A program made the position numbers and the translations under genes. A stretch of 64,000 bases of DNA from Gymnothorax reevesii. Taxonomy: Eukaryota; Chordata; Actinopteri; Anguilliformes; Muraenidae. The notes beneath the pieces were generated by a model that made no database searches, was not told where the DNA came from, and saw only the letters and a program-made list of their open reading frames with translations. Each line of letters opens with the position of its first letter. Within the stretch, counting starts at the first letter, position 1. The stretch covers positions 54,043,620 through 54,107,619 of the forward strand of contig CM056583.1 in NCBI GenBank assembly GCA_029721435.1, given 5' to 3'. Below, piece by piece: positions 1 to 12,970 of the stretch.

Positions 1-460
1 CAACTATTCCTGGGGAACCTGGTGTTAATTCTTGTATCACATTTTCATAATTATGTCACACCTGGAATCATGCATTGGAGCAAAATTCTACTGCATTGTA
101 AATTGATATTAAGGTTATTTATTTGAGAGTTGTATATTGATGATTTACATTGAAAATAATGCAGTTGTTCTAATTTTCCCAGTTCCAGAAGAGATACCCA
201 CCCCTCCCCTCAAAGAGATCCACATACAGCCAACCCCTTAAACCCCTACCCACCCGCCACTTCTTTATGCTCTCATTTGCATAAACATGAGTAATTTATG
301 AATAATAAATGGTCTTTGCATTCAGGGGGAATTATGCATTTGCATATCACTGTCGCATAACAGTTTTTTCAGTGTGCTGTGCTATCACCAAGCTCTTAAA
401 ACCTGTAAAAATCAAGGACGACATTTAAATAGGTAAGCATTTATTTTTCTCTGTCTCTGC
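1..460. promoter_or_regulatory. AT-rich noncoding DNA with octamer (POU) motifs
   Basis: No gene is seen. The octamer ATTTGCAT, the consensus site for POU/Oct factors, occurs at 275-282 and 338-345. The first lies in a 16-base string, ATTTGCATAAACATGA (275-290), that recurs exactly at 742-757. Repeated octamers in AT-rich intergenic DNA fit a developmental enhancer. The motif can also arise by chance in such DNA, so the regulatory role is inference. Confidence 0.3.
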
Positions 461-469
461 TGTTGTCTC

Positions 470-488
470 TCTCTCTCTCTCACACATG

Positions 489-533
<45 letters not shown>

Positions 534-575
534 ACATGCACACTGCCACTTGCTCTTGCTCTCTCTCTCTCTCTA
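470..575. repeat. CT/CA dinucleotide microsatellites
   Basis: A (CT)n run near 466-481 leads into a long (CA)n tract at about 491-537, followed by a shorter CT run at 556-574. A 64-codon open frame across it encodes His-Thr dipeptides and is only a by-product of the repeat. Confidence 0.95.
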
Positions 576-2884
576 TGCTTGAGTATTTCAATTGCCTTCA
601 ATTGTCATTTTATTGAGCTTCACAGATGTGGTTTGAGATATTGCTGTATTTTTACCAGGATGGGGCTTGCAGTATTTTGATATGGTATTACATATGCCAG
701 TATTTAAAATACCCATAGCGTCCGTGACCCCATTTTATGCAATTTGCATAAACATGAAGCACTGCTGAATTATTGATGAGTGCTCCAAAGGCATATCCGA
801 GTGTGTGTCCCCAGTTTTGTCTGCGTGAGTGTGTATGTGTGCTTTTGGATTACTGGTGCAGTCGCCTGAATGTTTTACATTTGAAGTTAGCATGGAATAA
901 TGAACGATACATGTGGAAAACCATCTCCGCATTCAACGCAGAACACATGAATTGTGTTAACCTGGAAGAGGGCAGTATGCTCATTTGCTTCTGATTCCTT
1001 GAAGATTTGTTTAATATTGAATGATTTGTGTTTGGAATTCCAGAATTTACAGTTATTGTCTGTACTGGCTGTCATTGGTGGGGGATGGGACACTCCGGGT
1101 CAAATTGTATTTTATTTGAAGGATACCGTTTGTGGATGCTGGCGGACTTTTTCTTTGATGACAAAATGATTTCCTCATATGCTATGTTTGACACCTCACA
1201 CTCATCCCACGTTATTTACATTATACATCCATCTTGTATTGCAGTATTCCTATCTCAGCGCTGCCACTGGTCCAGCTCAGCTACCTTTTGTGTTTAAGAG
1301 ACTGATTTGAAAAATGCACTCATACATAGCTGAGGATTTGAAATAAGGCACTATTGACGTTCCTTGGCATTATATGCATGCAGACAATACTTATATAAAG
1401 CAACATTAAGCAATTTCTGATCACTAGATGGTCCCAAAAGCACCAACTCTGTTTGTAAATAAACAAACCTACTCCTCCCTCCCCCACTCTCCTTGGGACT
1501 CGAGGAGGCTGTGCTTTTGGTGCTGCATCGCACAGACTGTGCTTGATGCATGCTCTCATTGGCTTGCCTTGGTCAGGGTCATCTTGTTGCATTTTGAAAA
1601 GGATAGAGAAAGCAAAATCTAAAAAGTTGTTCATTGACCTAATCTTTGTCTTAATCCCAAGATTAAACATAAAGGAGACCCAACACGTAATTCTAACTTA
1701 AATCTGAGATAATTGTTTTATTTTTTGTGATCATCGATTGATGACGATAATCTTAGATTTTTACTCCTTGTAGCTGCTGGTGGCTACAACCATGACTATG
1801 CATCCCAGCAGATGATAAAATTACTTTTACCTGGCTGTGCATTAATTCTGAAATTGATCAACATTACCAGTCATGGCCAATGCAGCATGGGAATGTTAGC
1901 TCGCTAACGGCGGCATGCCAGCTACCATCCACATCCAGTCACATTGATAGCTGAAGAATTGAAAAAGATGAGAATATTACCAAGTAGGAATCCACGTCTG
2001 GCAAGTCAACACATTCAACAATTTCTGTCTTTAACCACAACAATATGACCTCTGGTTTTTCTATGTGTTTGCCAGCAAGTAACAATAAGGCTTTGAAATA
2101 GGAGCTAGCTAGTTAGCTATGCCCGTAGTTAGCTGGCTATCGTTAACAAGTGCTTGTTACCCAAGTCACTCGTCAAGAAAAAGGTAATTGTCCTCTAACG
2201 TTGTAGTGAGCTAAGCTTTACTTGCATACTTCTCACTATCTGATTAGTGGATAGTTTCACTTAGATATGAACTAACCAGGAAATGCTTCCAGACATGAGC
2301 GAAACCCTGGACATTCCCTTGTTGAGCACTCAGAGCACAGGCTGACACCTGCAGTCCTCTTGCAAAACCTTGCCCATTCAGGAGAAATTACTTGTTATTG
2401 GTGAGTCCCGTGCAACAGAGGGGAGAGTGGTGGCGTTATGGACAGGGGAGGAGCTTATTGTTGAACCGACAAAGACATTTTGTAAACAAAATGCAGTCAG
2501 CAACAGCAGATTGGCTGTAAACTGTGCAGTGGAAAGAGACGAACGAATGATGATCCTTGCATTGCAAGGGATCATTTTATTGAAAAAAAAGCATTATACT
2601 GCTTAGCGTTACTTTAAGTGGTACCAGTTCACCTATAATAACACATCTAATATGTACGTACCCTCTCTTTTTCCTCTAGAGTGGAACAAACATCATTTGA
2701 ATGTGCTAATTGCTCTGCTGCTAATATCACTATTATTATATATGTTCCTTTAACTTCATGCCAAAATACAACAAAATAAGTGGGCCCATTCCTTTGGCCT
2801 CGGGTTAGAATGACGTTGAAGTCAATTTGATGGATAGAGCCTATCTCAGGATATGAGATGTTCAAAGTAGTGTGATCTTCTATA
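576..2884. other. Noncoding stretch, no recognised gene
   Basis: Only short unsupported open frames occur. A third copy of the octamer context lies at 742-757. The segment from about 1675 to 2620 looks repeat-derived: it carries TAGCTAGC-type runs near 2105-2140 and a short inverted repeat, GATCCTTGCATTGCAAGGGATC-like, at about 2551-2572. Its two ends (near 1700 and 2600) show only weak inverted similarity. It may be an old miniature DNA transposon, but no clear terminal repeats or target duplication could be fixed. Confidence 0.4.
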
Positions 2885-4916
2885 GTTCTTGCATTTTGAT
2901 ATTTTTTTTGTTTAGAAAGTTGAGAGTTTTGATGTCACTGAAGCCTTTTACGATGGTCAAAAGGCCAGTTCATTCTTCCTCATTCTTGGCATGAGTTTTC
3001 AGCTCATCCAAGTAGAGTAGATGGTTAATAGTGGATGACCCTGTAGTACAACCAGAGCTGGTGTTATTCAGGAGAGAGGATATTGGAGTAAGGGCTGCGC
3101 AGAAGAGGAGAGAGAAAGTCACCTTGAAATATGTCGCTATTGATGTTGATCTGCCTTGAATGTAGCGCCCATTCTGTATGGTTTAAAATGAGAGCTGTTT
3201 TCCACTGCTGTATATTTGCTGTTAGGAGCTAGATGAGGACTGGTGATATTTTGTAGATGTCAGGGCATTTTAGTAACCAGTCAGGGGGCTTGTAGTCTAT
3301 CCAGGCTCTTGTCAGATTTTTCTTTCTCATTTTTACTTCCTCAGCAACAGCCTAGTTTATTAAAAGCCGGTCTTTGCAGCTGTAGCTTCATTTATAACGC
3401 CAATTTTGTTGTTGGTTTTTTTTTTTTTTCGTGTTTTCTTTTTAGGGAAGTAGTTGGGTGCTACCAGTTGTGAGCCATTCAGGGCAGGTTTCTGGGTTGC
3501 TTGGGCATCCATTTTGTTTATCAGGTCTCCGCGTAAGGATACATTCTTGATCCAGAAGTTTGCTATTCCATCATTACTCGGGCTTTTCAGTCACTAGACA
3601 TCTGTATACCTGTTTTTGTTTCTTCTAGGTTTATTTGTGGCCATTCTTGTAGGTTGGTTTGGATGTTCATTGTTTCTATTTGGCCAATCCATTCAGCAGT
3701 TGTAATTCTTTGGTTCTTCCCGGATGTTGCTCAAGTTCTCTACTTCAATTTTTGGGGGGATTCCTTGATCTCAATGAACTTTTTCCCTAGTTCTCTATAG
3801 AATTTTTTCCCATTTACCTTGTAAGTTTTGTTCGGGTAGAAGAATTTTTGTCTCTTATCAAACCCTTTCACTCGCTGAGCTTTTGCTTGTAGTTATTGTT
3901 TCAGTTTTTCAATGGGTGTTGGAATTTGATCTTTCTGTCTGATGTTGTGTTTTCCTGAGTAGTGCTCTTTTTCATTTTTATTTGACTTGTTTCTCATTTT
4001 TGATTTCATTTAGTGTAGATCTGTCACCCCATTTTTGGGTATTTCACTTTCAATTAGCTTCTTCAACTTTGGTTGGTTGTCTTTTCTTAGTCTGTTCCTC
4101 CTGTTTTCTTTGATACCCAGTGATTCAGTGATGGAGGAAGCAGTTAAATTGATAGTGTGGTTAATTTCTGTGTGGGACAGCACTTCTGGGAGTTGATCTT
4201 TTATCTGGTTGTTAGCTTTGTTTGCTGTTTCTATAGCTGATTTTGAGTGCCGATCACTTTTTATGCGTACTTGGAATTGGTAATTGGTAGTCACCGGCCT
4301 ATTGGGGTTTCTGGCTGTTTTGAACTTTCTAAGGATACTTCTTTTATTGCACTTACTCTCTTATCTTGTTCATCTTTGTTTAGTGGTTTTTGATTATCTG
4401 GCTTATCATTTCTCTCATTTTTGTGATACTCATCTTCATTTTGCTCCTCTAGATCAGCATTTACATCCCACTCATTAGGTTTTGCAGTCTCATCTCTCTG
4501 CTTTACTCTTGCTTGGATGGCTTGCAGCTCCATTTTGAGGGTCTTTCCTTACTGACAATATCACGGCAGACATTTGCAAGTTTGTCAGCATCTGGGTTCA
4601 ACCTGTTTTCGGGGTTACTGGCATGCCAGATGTCATAGGTGCCTTGAATTACAGATGTTTTCGGGTGGAGGAAAGCGGCGAAAAAAGCTTCCATGACCTC
4701 TTTTTACTCTTACCTGGGCCATTTCTGTCCATTAGCTTTTGTGGGATTTCGAGATGGTGCAACATGAGGGCCCCTTTGAGAAATCACCTTAGTGTGGTCA
4801 TCCTCAGGTGCATTTTTTGTAGAGTTTGTTGCAGTGGCATATTTTTCGACCCCACCCCACGCTCCCTGTTGAGCGAGCGGTGAGCAATATGATATGATTT
4901 TTTTTATTTTCGACAT
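2885..4916 (-). mobile_element. Decayed non-LTR retrotransposon (R2/Dong-like), N-terminal part plus RT
   Basis: This is a relic of a LINE polyprotein on the minus strand, broken by stops and frameshifts. Going down from 4900, frames read a charged N-terminal region (4503-4916, with NPENRLNPDADKLANVCRDI), a linker (4010-4533) and a KRQKFF/KKFYRELGKK-type stretch (about 3790-3860). Reverse-transcriptase motifs follow: EWLTTGSTQLLP-like (about 3470-3500), CKDRLLIN (about 3355-3380), RAWIDYK (about 3290-3312), FQGDFLSPLL (about 3100-3132) and HLLYLDEL (about 3002-3024). The last replaces the usual YMDDL-type active site. The stretch between STQLLP and CKDRLLIN is shorter than in relatives, so an internal deletion is likely. 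The thumb and any C-terminal endonuclease were not found below 2885. Assignment to R2-like LINEs is from recalled family similarity; the exact clade is open. It is certainly inactive. Confidence 0.8.
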
Positions 4917-5263
4917 TCATTTGGTATTTATTCTAGAGTCTCGTAACCCTAATGATGGTGGCTATAAGGTTGCTAATACTTGTCATAGGTGCTACCTCTG
5001 ACTCAGCAGGGTGGGAAAGTGAAATTTCCCATGGTAAAATGGAGCACATGCTTGTTTTAACTCATGGTTATTATTATTATTATAGATAGAGGTGGCCTAC
5101 TCAAGGGGAATCCTTCTTTTGTGTAGAATTCTGATACTTCAAAGTTTAGTACCATCAAATGCTGGTGGTTGGTAACCATGAGGGCACGAGAAGGTCATTG
5201 CAGGGTACGTAATGCACAGTCCTGCCAGTGTTGCAAACCATCCCAACGCACTTAATCTGCTGT

Positions 5264-5600
5264 TCACCTGTTCACAATCTGCCGTTGGCCTCGGTCGATA
5301 TTGGTTTCTTTGGCTCCATAAAATCTGATATAGCCCAACTCAGGGTCAATAATTGTTTTATTACATTTACAACTTATCAGTGCCTTCCATTTAGAAGTTA
5401 GCGAGGGCCTTGTCCAGTTCAGATTTTTGGTAATCTTTGAGGTCTGTTGGTTTACCTTTGAAGAACAAGTAATCCTTGAATAGTTTAACAGATGTAGCTT
5501 TCTTTGTGTTGACTGAGTCCACATTGCTAAGAAGTGTCTCTTTTTCTTCATCAGCAATAATAGCGAAACGGCTCGTCATTTGGTTTATGTATGGTAACAA
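5264..5600 (-). pseudogene. Fragment resembling a Crypton-type tyrosine recombinase N-terminus
   Basis: A minus-strand frame from 5600 to about 5390 reads RFAIIADEEKETLL, then NTKKATSVKLFKDYL, then KSELDKALANF. This order (RFA..., NTKKAT, a helix, a KxEL..L..F segment) is what I recall from the N-terminal domain of Crypton-derived recombinase-like proteins of the QRICH1/ZMYM/KIAA1958 type. The frame stops at 5391, and the expected downstream Y/KSS region is not recognisable. No catalytic R-H-R-Y residues are visible, so this is a short dead fragment. It lies about 350 bases beyond the LINE relic, in the same orientation. It could also be part of a captured host gene exon. Confidence 0.4.
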
Positions 5601-7590
5601 TGCCGGACGTTACGCTCTCACTGATTGGATGGAATTTTCTCTCTCTATAGTTATCTTTGGTTAAACCACAGGGCAATATCAATTTTGATCGCTGCACAGT
5701 ACAATGGTTTTCAGGGCAATACAGTGTTTTAAAGAAGATCACATGACTCTTTATTCACTTATGAAAAGGCACAGATGATTTGTAAATGTAATAATCATAT
5801 TTGTTTTTGCGTTGCAGATATTGAACATGCTATTTGCATTCGCCTCTAACAAATAGACTCGAAAGTCTCCATAGTAAAAGTAAATCAAATATTATGTTGT
5901 TCCTTCGAGAATTTTTTTAGTTTTGTACAATGGAATTTGTAGAAAGTACACAATATATTATCTATTTAGAATTATTTGCTCCAGTTGTTATTTCAGCCAT
6001 GTGGAGAATCAAGGGAACATTTCTCTTTTTGAGTGAGGATGATTCATCATACATCCTTATCTGAGATCATTTCTGAGATATTGAATTTGAAAATTCAGCA
6101 AGCTCCATAATTCCTTGAACTGTAACACATTGTTTTACACATTTTCCCTGGAGCTTTGAGTTTGAAAAGATTCAATGATGTAAAGGTGGATTTGCAGACC
6201 ATCAGCTTTAATTTGAGGGTGTTTTCATCCATATCGGATGATCCCTATAGAAATTACAGGGCCTTTTTTACATAAACATGGACAATTTGACACAATGTCA
6301 AATAAAGTAACAATTTTTGGTCACAAATCCTTTGCATTCAATGCTGCTTTAAGTATATGACACATTGACATTACCATCTTCCCTATTGATAAACTACCAG
6401 CCCTGACCCAAGCTTTCTTCAGTTCCTGCTTGCTTTTTGGATTATTTGCCTTCAGCTGCATGTTCAGTTGCATTCAGATATGGTGATTGACTTGGCCAAC
6501 AAAACAAAAATGACAAAAATGTGTTGCTGCACATTTAATTATGGCTTATGCCCAGCAGTAAATTTACAGTATTTCTACAGTCGAGAAAAGACTCCGCCTC
6601 CCCCTGCAGGCTCCTATGTTAACTCTTTAGTTATTGCTCTGTTATCATGCAAGGATGCTGTTAACATGTGAACTGGCACCATTTCCCTTTCACTGCATGA
6701 TTCTGTTAACCAATTAGTGTTCTCCTTGCTGGTCGTCAAGGAAACCAATGCAGTCTGTGATAATACTGATTTGACTTCCAAGGATGAGCATTGCCTGTTA
6801 GTCAGCTCAGGTGGCCCTCTATAATTTCACCAATGTAACAGTGTGGAAAATTAAACAATTAACACTCATTTTTTATTCTTTTGGAGTGTGGCTAAATCCA
6901 ATTCACAAACAGAGTCAATAAAGTGAAAACCAAACCTTCAAGCGCAGAGGTGTCTCCATAAATTAAATTTTTACCGAATGAGAAGAGATTTACTACTACT
7001 TGTTTGTCTGTTTGCGTGTGTGTGTGCGTGTGTGTGTGTATATGCACATGTAGGTGGGTGGAGCGATAGGTTGTGTAATAAGTTTGTGTATTATTGAATG
7101 TACTGCAAAAAAGAATATGGGAATCACTGCTGAAAGAGTCAGGTCATCTCTGTATTGCAGACCGCATAATGGCGGCTGGAGGAATGGAGGCTGTACTTGC
7201 TTGCCTTGATAAAATAGGACCTGATGTGCCTGCACTAGGTAGTGATGTGTTTGGGCAAATCAGATCCCCAACCCCCACTCCCATCCTCTAAACAGCCTTA
7301 AATCTGGCTTTTTTAATTGATCTTTGTGTCTGTCTCCAGCCTCCTCAGTGCTGCTCATTTGCATGAGGAGAAGACTACAGCTGTAGGGCGCAGCTCAGTG
7401 TGTGTTTTGGCGAGCCACAGACCTACTTTGTGTGATGTGCATACTAATTGTGGGAGCGTAGCCCTCCTCCAAAAGCAGCCTGAGAATACAGAGAGCAGTG
7501 GACCAAAGGACATGCGTTATCAGAATAATGAAACACGGGGCTCCATTAATTACCTTCTGATTCATTGTAACTGCTGTATCCTTAGCCTGC
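5601..7590. other. Noncoding stretch with possible conserved island near 7.1-7.4 kb
   Basis: Nothing coding is seen. A GT-rich microsatellite lies at about 7014-7044. From about 7100 to 7510 composition becomes more balanced and includes an octamer ATTTGCAT at 7357-7364. This part looks like unique, possibly conserved noncoding sequence, but no homology evidence is available here. Confidence 0.35.
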
Positions 7591-7634
<44 letters not shown>

Positions 7635-7668
7635 GTAGTAGTAGTAGTAGTAGTATTATTATTATTTA
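7591..7668. repeat. TTA/GTA triplet microsatellite
   Basis: About fifteen TTA units change to a run of GTA units and back to TTA. The poly-Leu/poly-Val tail of an open frame at 7317-7691 comes from this repeat and is not a gene. Confidence 0.95.
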
Positions 7669-10534
7669 TTGGGAGTTGTACATTCAGCTGAACATTCTGT
7701 TTTGTCATTTAAAAAGATGGGGGAAAATATGTGCATTGCATCGACAATCATGGGAATTCACTCTATGAATTCTCTTGAAGTATAATTAATAATTATGTTA
7801 CGTATGGGAATTTGATGATACAGTTAGGGTTTGGAAAAAGTAATCATTCAGAGCCATCTATACAGTCTTCGCCTTAATTTGTGTCATAGTACATTGCGAA
7901 AGAAGCAAGGGAGGGAGAAAGGGAGGGAGGGAGATAGAGTGAAAAAGAGAGATAGGGGTGGAACCATTCAAGTGAGGCTTTAGTCCTTCACAGTAGATAG
8001 CCTCTGCAAAATCTCCCAAATTACCATTTGCATCATACTGCCTTGTCAACACTTTCCTGAGCAGTCTTACATGAAGACAGAATAGCTGTAAATACTCATA
8101 GGAGAGAAAAGAATAATAAATCTGAATGTGACAGGAAGTATAACTGAGCAGTGTGGGACAAGGCTTTCGCAGGTGGGTGTTTAAAAATAAATTCTGCTCA
8201 ACAAGCTGCACTGTGCATGCACCCATTGTCTCACCTTTAAAGAAAATAGCACCTGCAAGATAACATAATTACTTCCAACAGTCAGTCATAGCCTACATTC
8301 AGGTTTTTGGCAATAACATGTAGCCTTTCTATAGTCTTTTATACTTTTTTAACATATGTACTTCTTCATCATCATTACATAATGCATGCAAAAAAGAAGA
8401 AAAAAAAAAAAAACTTGGCACATCTCCTTACCCCTGAACAGCTGACACAAACCTTCAAGACAGCAAAAGACAATGCAAGTGTGGTAATCTAGTATAGGTG
8501 CTATAGAAGAGTTGTTTCCACTTCAAAAGCAACAGAGACATTACAAGCAAAAGGTAATATAGCAGCAGTGACAAAGACACTGATGGTCCCGTCAGCAAGA
8601 AATCCCAAGCACCTTCTCCCTTGGGATGAGAGATTAATACAGCTTACGAACGGATCAAACGAACCTTTCTTTCTGGACAGAGTTTCACATAATACTGGTA
8701 TCACAGTTCATGAGTTAAAATGGCATTAACCGGACATTTTTCTGCACATATTTCACTCTTAACCAAGACCTGATCCAACCTCTGCATGCTTTTACCTTGA
8801 GGACTTGATGTGAGATATGTATGTTTTTGATGATGTCATAACTTTTGAGAAATGGGATTGAAGAGCGCTGTGATTCACTAAAATACGCGGGGGGAAGGCA
8901 ACATGTACTCTAGAGTTTGTGTTTTTGTAATTCTTCACAGCCTCTGTGTGGACCACCAAAAAGTTGGTCCACACAAAGCTGCACTTCAGACACTGACAAT
9001 GACGGACAACCTGATCGAGGGGAGCATTGTTTTTATTACACTGCTATTGTATTTTAAACTGCCACGAGTAAAGAAATCACTGTAAAAATGTTTAAATTTT
9101 TTTTTCTTTGTTGGTTTTTAAAAATATGTTAATGAACATTCGGGCAATGGCAGTTATTTACAGTAAAAGTCAACAGTTAAGCCTCTCAAAGTATTTTCAT
9201 TTCACGTTTCTATGGGCTACAGGTGTTTCAGAAAACCCTCAGTTCTGGTTGTTTTCAAACCATGCTGTAGGTTTTAGAATATTTCTTCACAGGGCTCCCT
9301 CGGTTTTAATGGCTGAAATTAAAGTGGACTCACTCAATGCTTAGGCTGATTTTCAATCAAAATAACCCGAAAGCCGAGTGGTCTTCACATGTTATGTAGA
9401 TCAGAGAGTGTGATTCGGTGACAAGACAGAGTATCCTGCCCTTGTCGCTAGTTAATATTAGCCAACCATAATAAAATAACTTGAAAGGATTACAAATGAG
9501 TACAGCATAAGTGACAAAATATAAACAGTTAAGCTTTATATAACATAACGCCGTGGAACTATACGGTATATGAAAATGAAAAGTTATTTCATGACTAGGT
9601 AATGAGAGTAGTCCCTCAAGTGCAGCCCTGTATATGATGTTATAAAATTACGCCAGATCTTCCTGAATTGATCTAACATTTGACCAGTCAGTTAATGATG
9701 TTGCGTGATCTGAATACTCCCGGTGCTAACACAGGACACAGAACCGCGACTGAAAAAAATGACGTTTGTAGAAGATGATATGAAAACCCAAACGAGAAAC
9801 ACAGCGGATGGGGAAAGACCACGACTGTAACTATGGCGGACTACTGAAGAACCATAATGTTGCGGATGGAAGAGGAGGGCCAGGATTCATCGTTGACTTC
9901 CCAGTCGTTTGGTCACACGTTAATTGCGCGAATCACGCTGGCACATGCCTGCAGTTTACTGCAAGCACTGACCGAAGGTCATTACTTATTCAATTTATAT
10001 GCTTATTTGCCGGTTAAAGCCCTCGGCTGGAAACCTTAACTTTTGCTCCACACTTCCTTTTTCATATAGGCTATTTACTTAAGTCCATGTATTTCTACAG
10101 CCAACTTGATTGCTGACAACTTTACGGAGATGGCAGTTATTTTAAAGAGCTTTAACTGGTGTCTTTTACGGACACATGCTTATGTGCTTTGAAAGATGCA
10201 GACTCGTGATTTATCACATCAAGAATGAAAATGTTGCCTATATGTCAAGTGAGTCAAATCATAACTCTTTGCCATTGCTCTCTCACTGTAACAGCTATGA
10301 TGAGCTTACATTATTATTATATAATAATCCATTCTTCCGATCGATATGGATCATACGCGCATTAAAAAAAAATTAATCGATCATAAGACTAGCTAAAAAC
10401 CCCGCTGCAAATCCATGAAACTGTTAACTGAAATTGTTAACTTGTTAATACTGCTGAACCAAAAATGCGCTCTCGTGTATAGAGAATTATGTTACGTCAG
10501 AAAAACATCATAAAATACAGAAATAAACAATAAT
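7669..10534. other. Noncoding stretch with purine-rich tract
   Basis: A GGGA-type purine tract lies at about 7898-7960 and an A-rich run at 8391-8413. A short open frame at 9857-10039 (about 60 codons) has mixed composition but no domain I recognise. No gene is supported. Confidence 0.4.
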
Positions 10535-10569
10535 ACTGCATATAATAATACTAATAATAATAATGATAG

Positions 10570-10611
<42 letters not shown>

Positions 10612-10658
10612 TAATAATAATAATAATAATAATAATTATTATTATTATTATTATTATT
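10535..10658. repeat. TAA/TTA triplet microsatellite with self-complementary halves
   Basis: Around 10540-10635 the sequence is mostly ATA/TAA units. It then switches abruptly to ATT/TTA units (about 10636-10658). The two halves are complementary, so the tract can fold into a long AT-only hairpin. Confidence 0.9.
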
Positions 10659-12900
10659 TTACAATTCTGTAAATCATGTGTTATGGAGATGTTGTTTGTT
10701 AAGAGATGATGATACGTGATAAGTGGTTCATTTTATCAGGTCAAAAGAGTAGAGCCTTTTAAAGTATCAGGCTGGAAAGTCACCTAAAACACATTTTCAA
10801 CAGGTTATGTATCCTGACAGAATTTTCCCCCTTGGTTTTATTGGCATATGCTCAATATTCAGATCCTCTTGTTTGGGTTTCTCTTTAAGACACATTCGCA
10901 ACTGCAGCACTTACATTATTCCGTGCAACCACACAATCCTAAAACGAGATAATTTCAATGTTCTTAAGCTAATTTTGAAAATGGCTTCTATCTGCTTTAT
11001 GATCTTTTATTTGTGTTATCCATTTTTCTTCAATGTGGAGAACATACACATCATGTGGCAATGAGCTATGTGTCACTTTCTCGACAAAACTATATGAAAG
11101 TCTATTTGATTTCATATTTTGCTATGATTTCATAAGTGTGCACACTGCAAAATACGCATGCAAGCACTCGCATGCACATACGCAAACATTTAAAGACAGA
11201 GATAAATTCAGCATGCATATGAAACGAAGGCATAATCTGAGGCTATGAAGCTAAAGAAAATAGTTAAAGAAGTATTCTTAAAGCCATCATTCATTTGGAT
11301 TTTTCAACATATGTTGATTTGTATGTAACCCCATGGCATATTAGAAAAGAATTGGAGTTTCATTTACAAATAGGTAGCAATCCAGTAAAAATGAAAAGAA
11401 AAAGAAAGTAACTGGTGCATTATTTAATTAAACTCTTTTGACAATATTTAATTGTACTTTAAATCAAAATGGCCCTTGGTCTATTTGTATAAAAGATAGC
11501 GGTGATACCCACCTGTAATAACTGCGTCAACAATGAGTTTTTATTTTTATTTTATTATTTTATTTTATATCAGCCGCATTACTTTGCCTTTAGAAAGATG
11601 CTGCGGTGAAGACATGTAGGCCTATATAAGAATGTGTAGTTGTGGGAAGGAAAATTAGCCAGTATAGTTGTTCTGTAGTTCTTTTGAGCGGTATATCACA
11701 ATGGAGCATGTGCCGTTTTGCCAGTAGATGTCGCCACAGCTCTTTTTAATAGATATGGTTTTTTTCTGTTTTTAAGAATCTTTATTTTTTGCAATATTAG
11801 GAAACAACAGAAAAAAAGTTTTTTGTAGCTACTGACAGAAAAATAATAAGATTATCCAAATGTTTTCCACCAATAGACCGAGCAGTAGCCTTCATATCTA
11901 AAGATTTTGAAACAGTTTTAAATGTGAGGGCATTGCAGCATTGGTTAAACATTCAGAAAACATTTTGAATGGGGAATGATCGTTTACATGCTCACAACCC
12001 ATGCATACAAAACTCAAAAACAGAAAAAAATCCCATAAGGGAGGGGTGATTCTTATTGGTATAATCAGTACACAATCTCATGGTTTGAAGCCTCTCGATC
12101 ATATAAAAAGTAACATGGCTATTTAAACACTAGCCTTGCTGTTCTGATCACATTCTAATTCAGTGATCACAGCAGCGATGTTTGGGGCACATTGAATGAT
12201 AGACAGACATGTATTGACTCAGTGAATAATGAAAGATAACTGTCACAAGACACAAGACAACTGTCATCTTCACAAATCTTTCACTAATGCTTTTATAGAT
12301 TTCTTGAGCATAATATAATGACAGCGTTTTTCACATGGCAAAGTCTGCTCTGAGGCCTGAAGGTATAGACTCCAAACCATAAAGCTCTCTGGTGCACAAA
12401 GTACTTTGGAAATAAGTACTATCTCCTTCTCTCATTGCTCTCATAGGATTTCCCACGGACATTTTTTTTTTCAGGTTTGCCACTGAGCTGTAATGCTTGG
12501 GAAGGTAGATTTAATTGTCTTACAACCACCTCTGTGAAGAACAATGGAGATTACAAGCACCCTTTGATTATAGCATGGGCCTGCATAAACGACCCTTATC
12601 CCTATATTGCTTATTCATTTTTCCTTTTCTTTCTCATTGAAAGAGACCAAATGGGCCCCAGCAGGTTAGAGTAAAGAGACCTGAAAGGCTTCCCTCCTGG
12701 CTGGCCTTTCACATGCTGACAAAGCCCCCTCTCTCCTCTCTGTTCCCTTTTTCCTCCTCACGTTAAAAACCTGATTAAATCTTATCCTCCCAGGTTTTGT
12801 GAGAGGGTGCAAAACTAAAACTAACAAAAGCTCCAGATCTAAAGGACGGGGCCTTTCAAGAGTGGACTTGGAGCACTGAGAGTGGTTCTGTCATGCACGC
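10659..12900. other. AT-rich noncoding stretch, GC-richer island near 12.6-12.8 kb
   Basis: No gene is seen. Low-complexity TTTTA repeats occur near 11538-11570. The segment from about 12640 to 12800 is less AT-rich and lacks simple repeats. It is a candidate conserved noncoding element, unproven here. Confidence 0.35.
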
Positions 12901-12924
12901 CTACGAGCATGTGTACCGTACACA

Positions 12925-12970
12925 GTGTGTGTGTATATGTGTGTGTGTGTCTGTGTATTTGTGCTTGCTT
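12925..12970. repeat. GT microsatellite
   Basis: An interrupted (GT)n tract with ATAT and CT interruptions lies here. The minus-strand open frame rich in His and Thr across it is a repeat artefact. Confidence 0.85.

Noticed and set aside
486..680. His/Thr-rich open frame
   Set aside because: It is the translation of a CA microsatellite.
7317..7691. 124-codon frame ending in poly-Leu/Val
   Set aside because: The tail is the TTA/GTA microsatellite and the rest has no domain.
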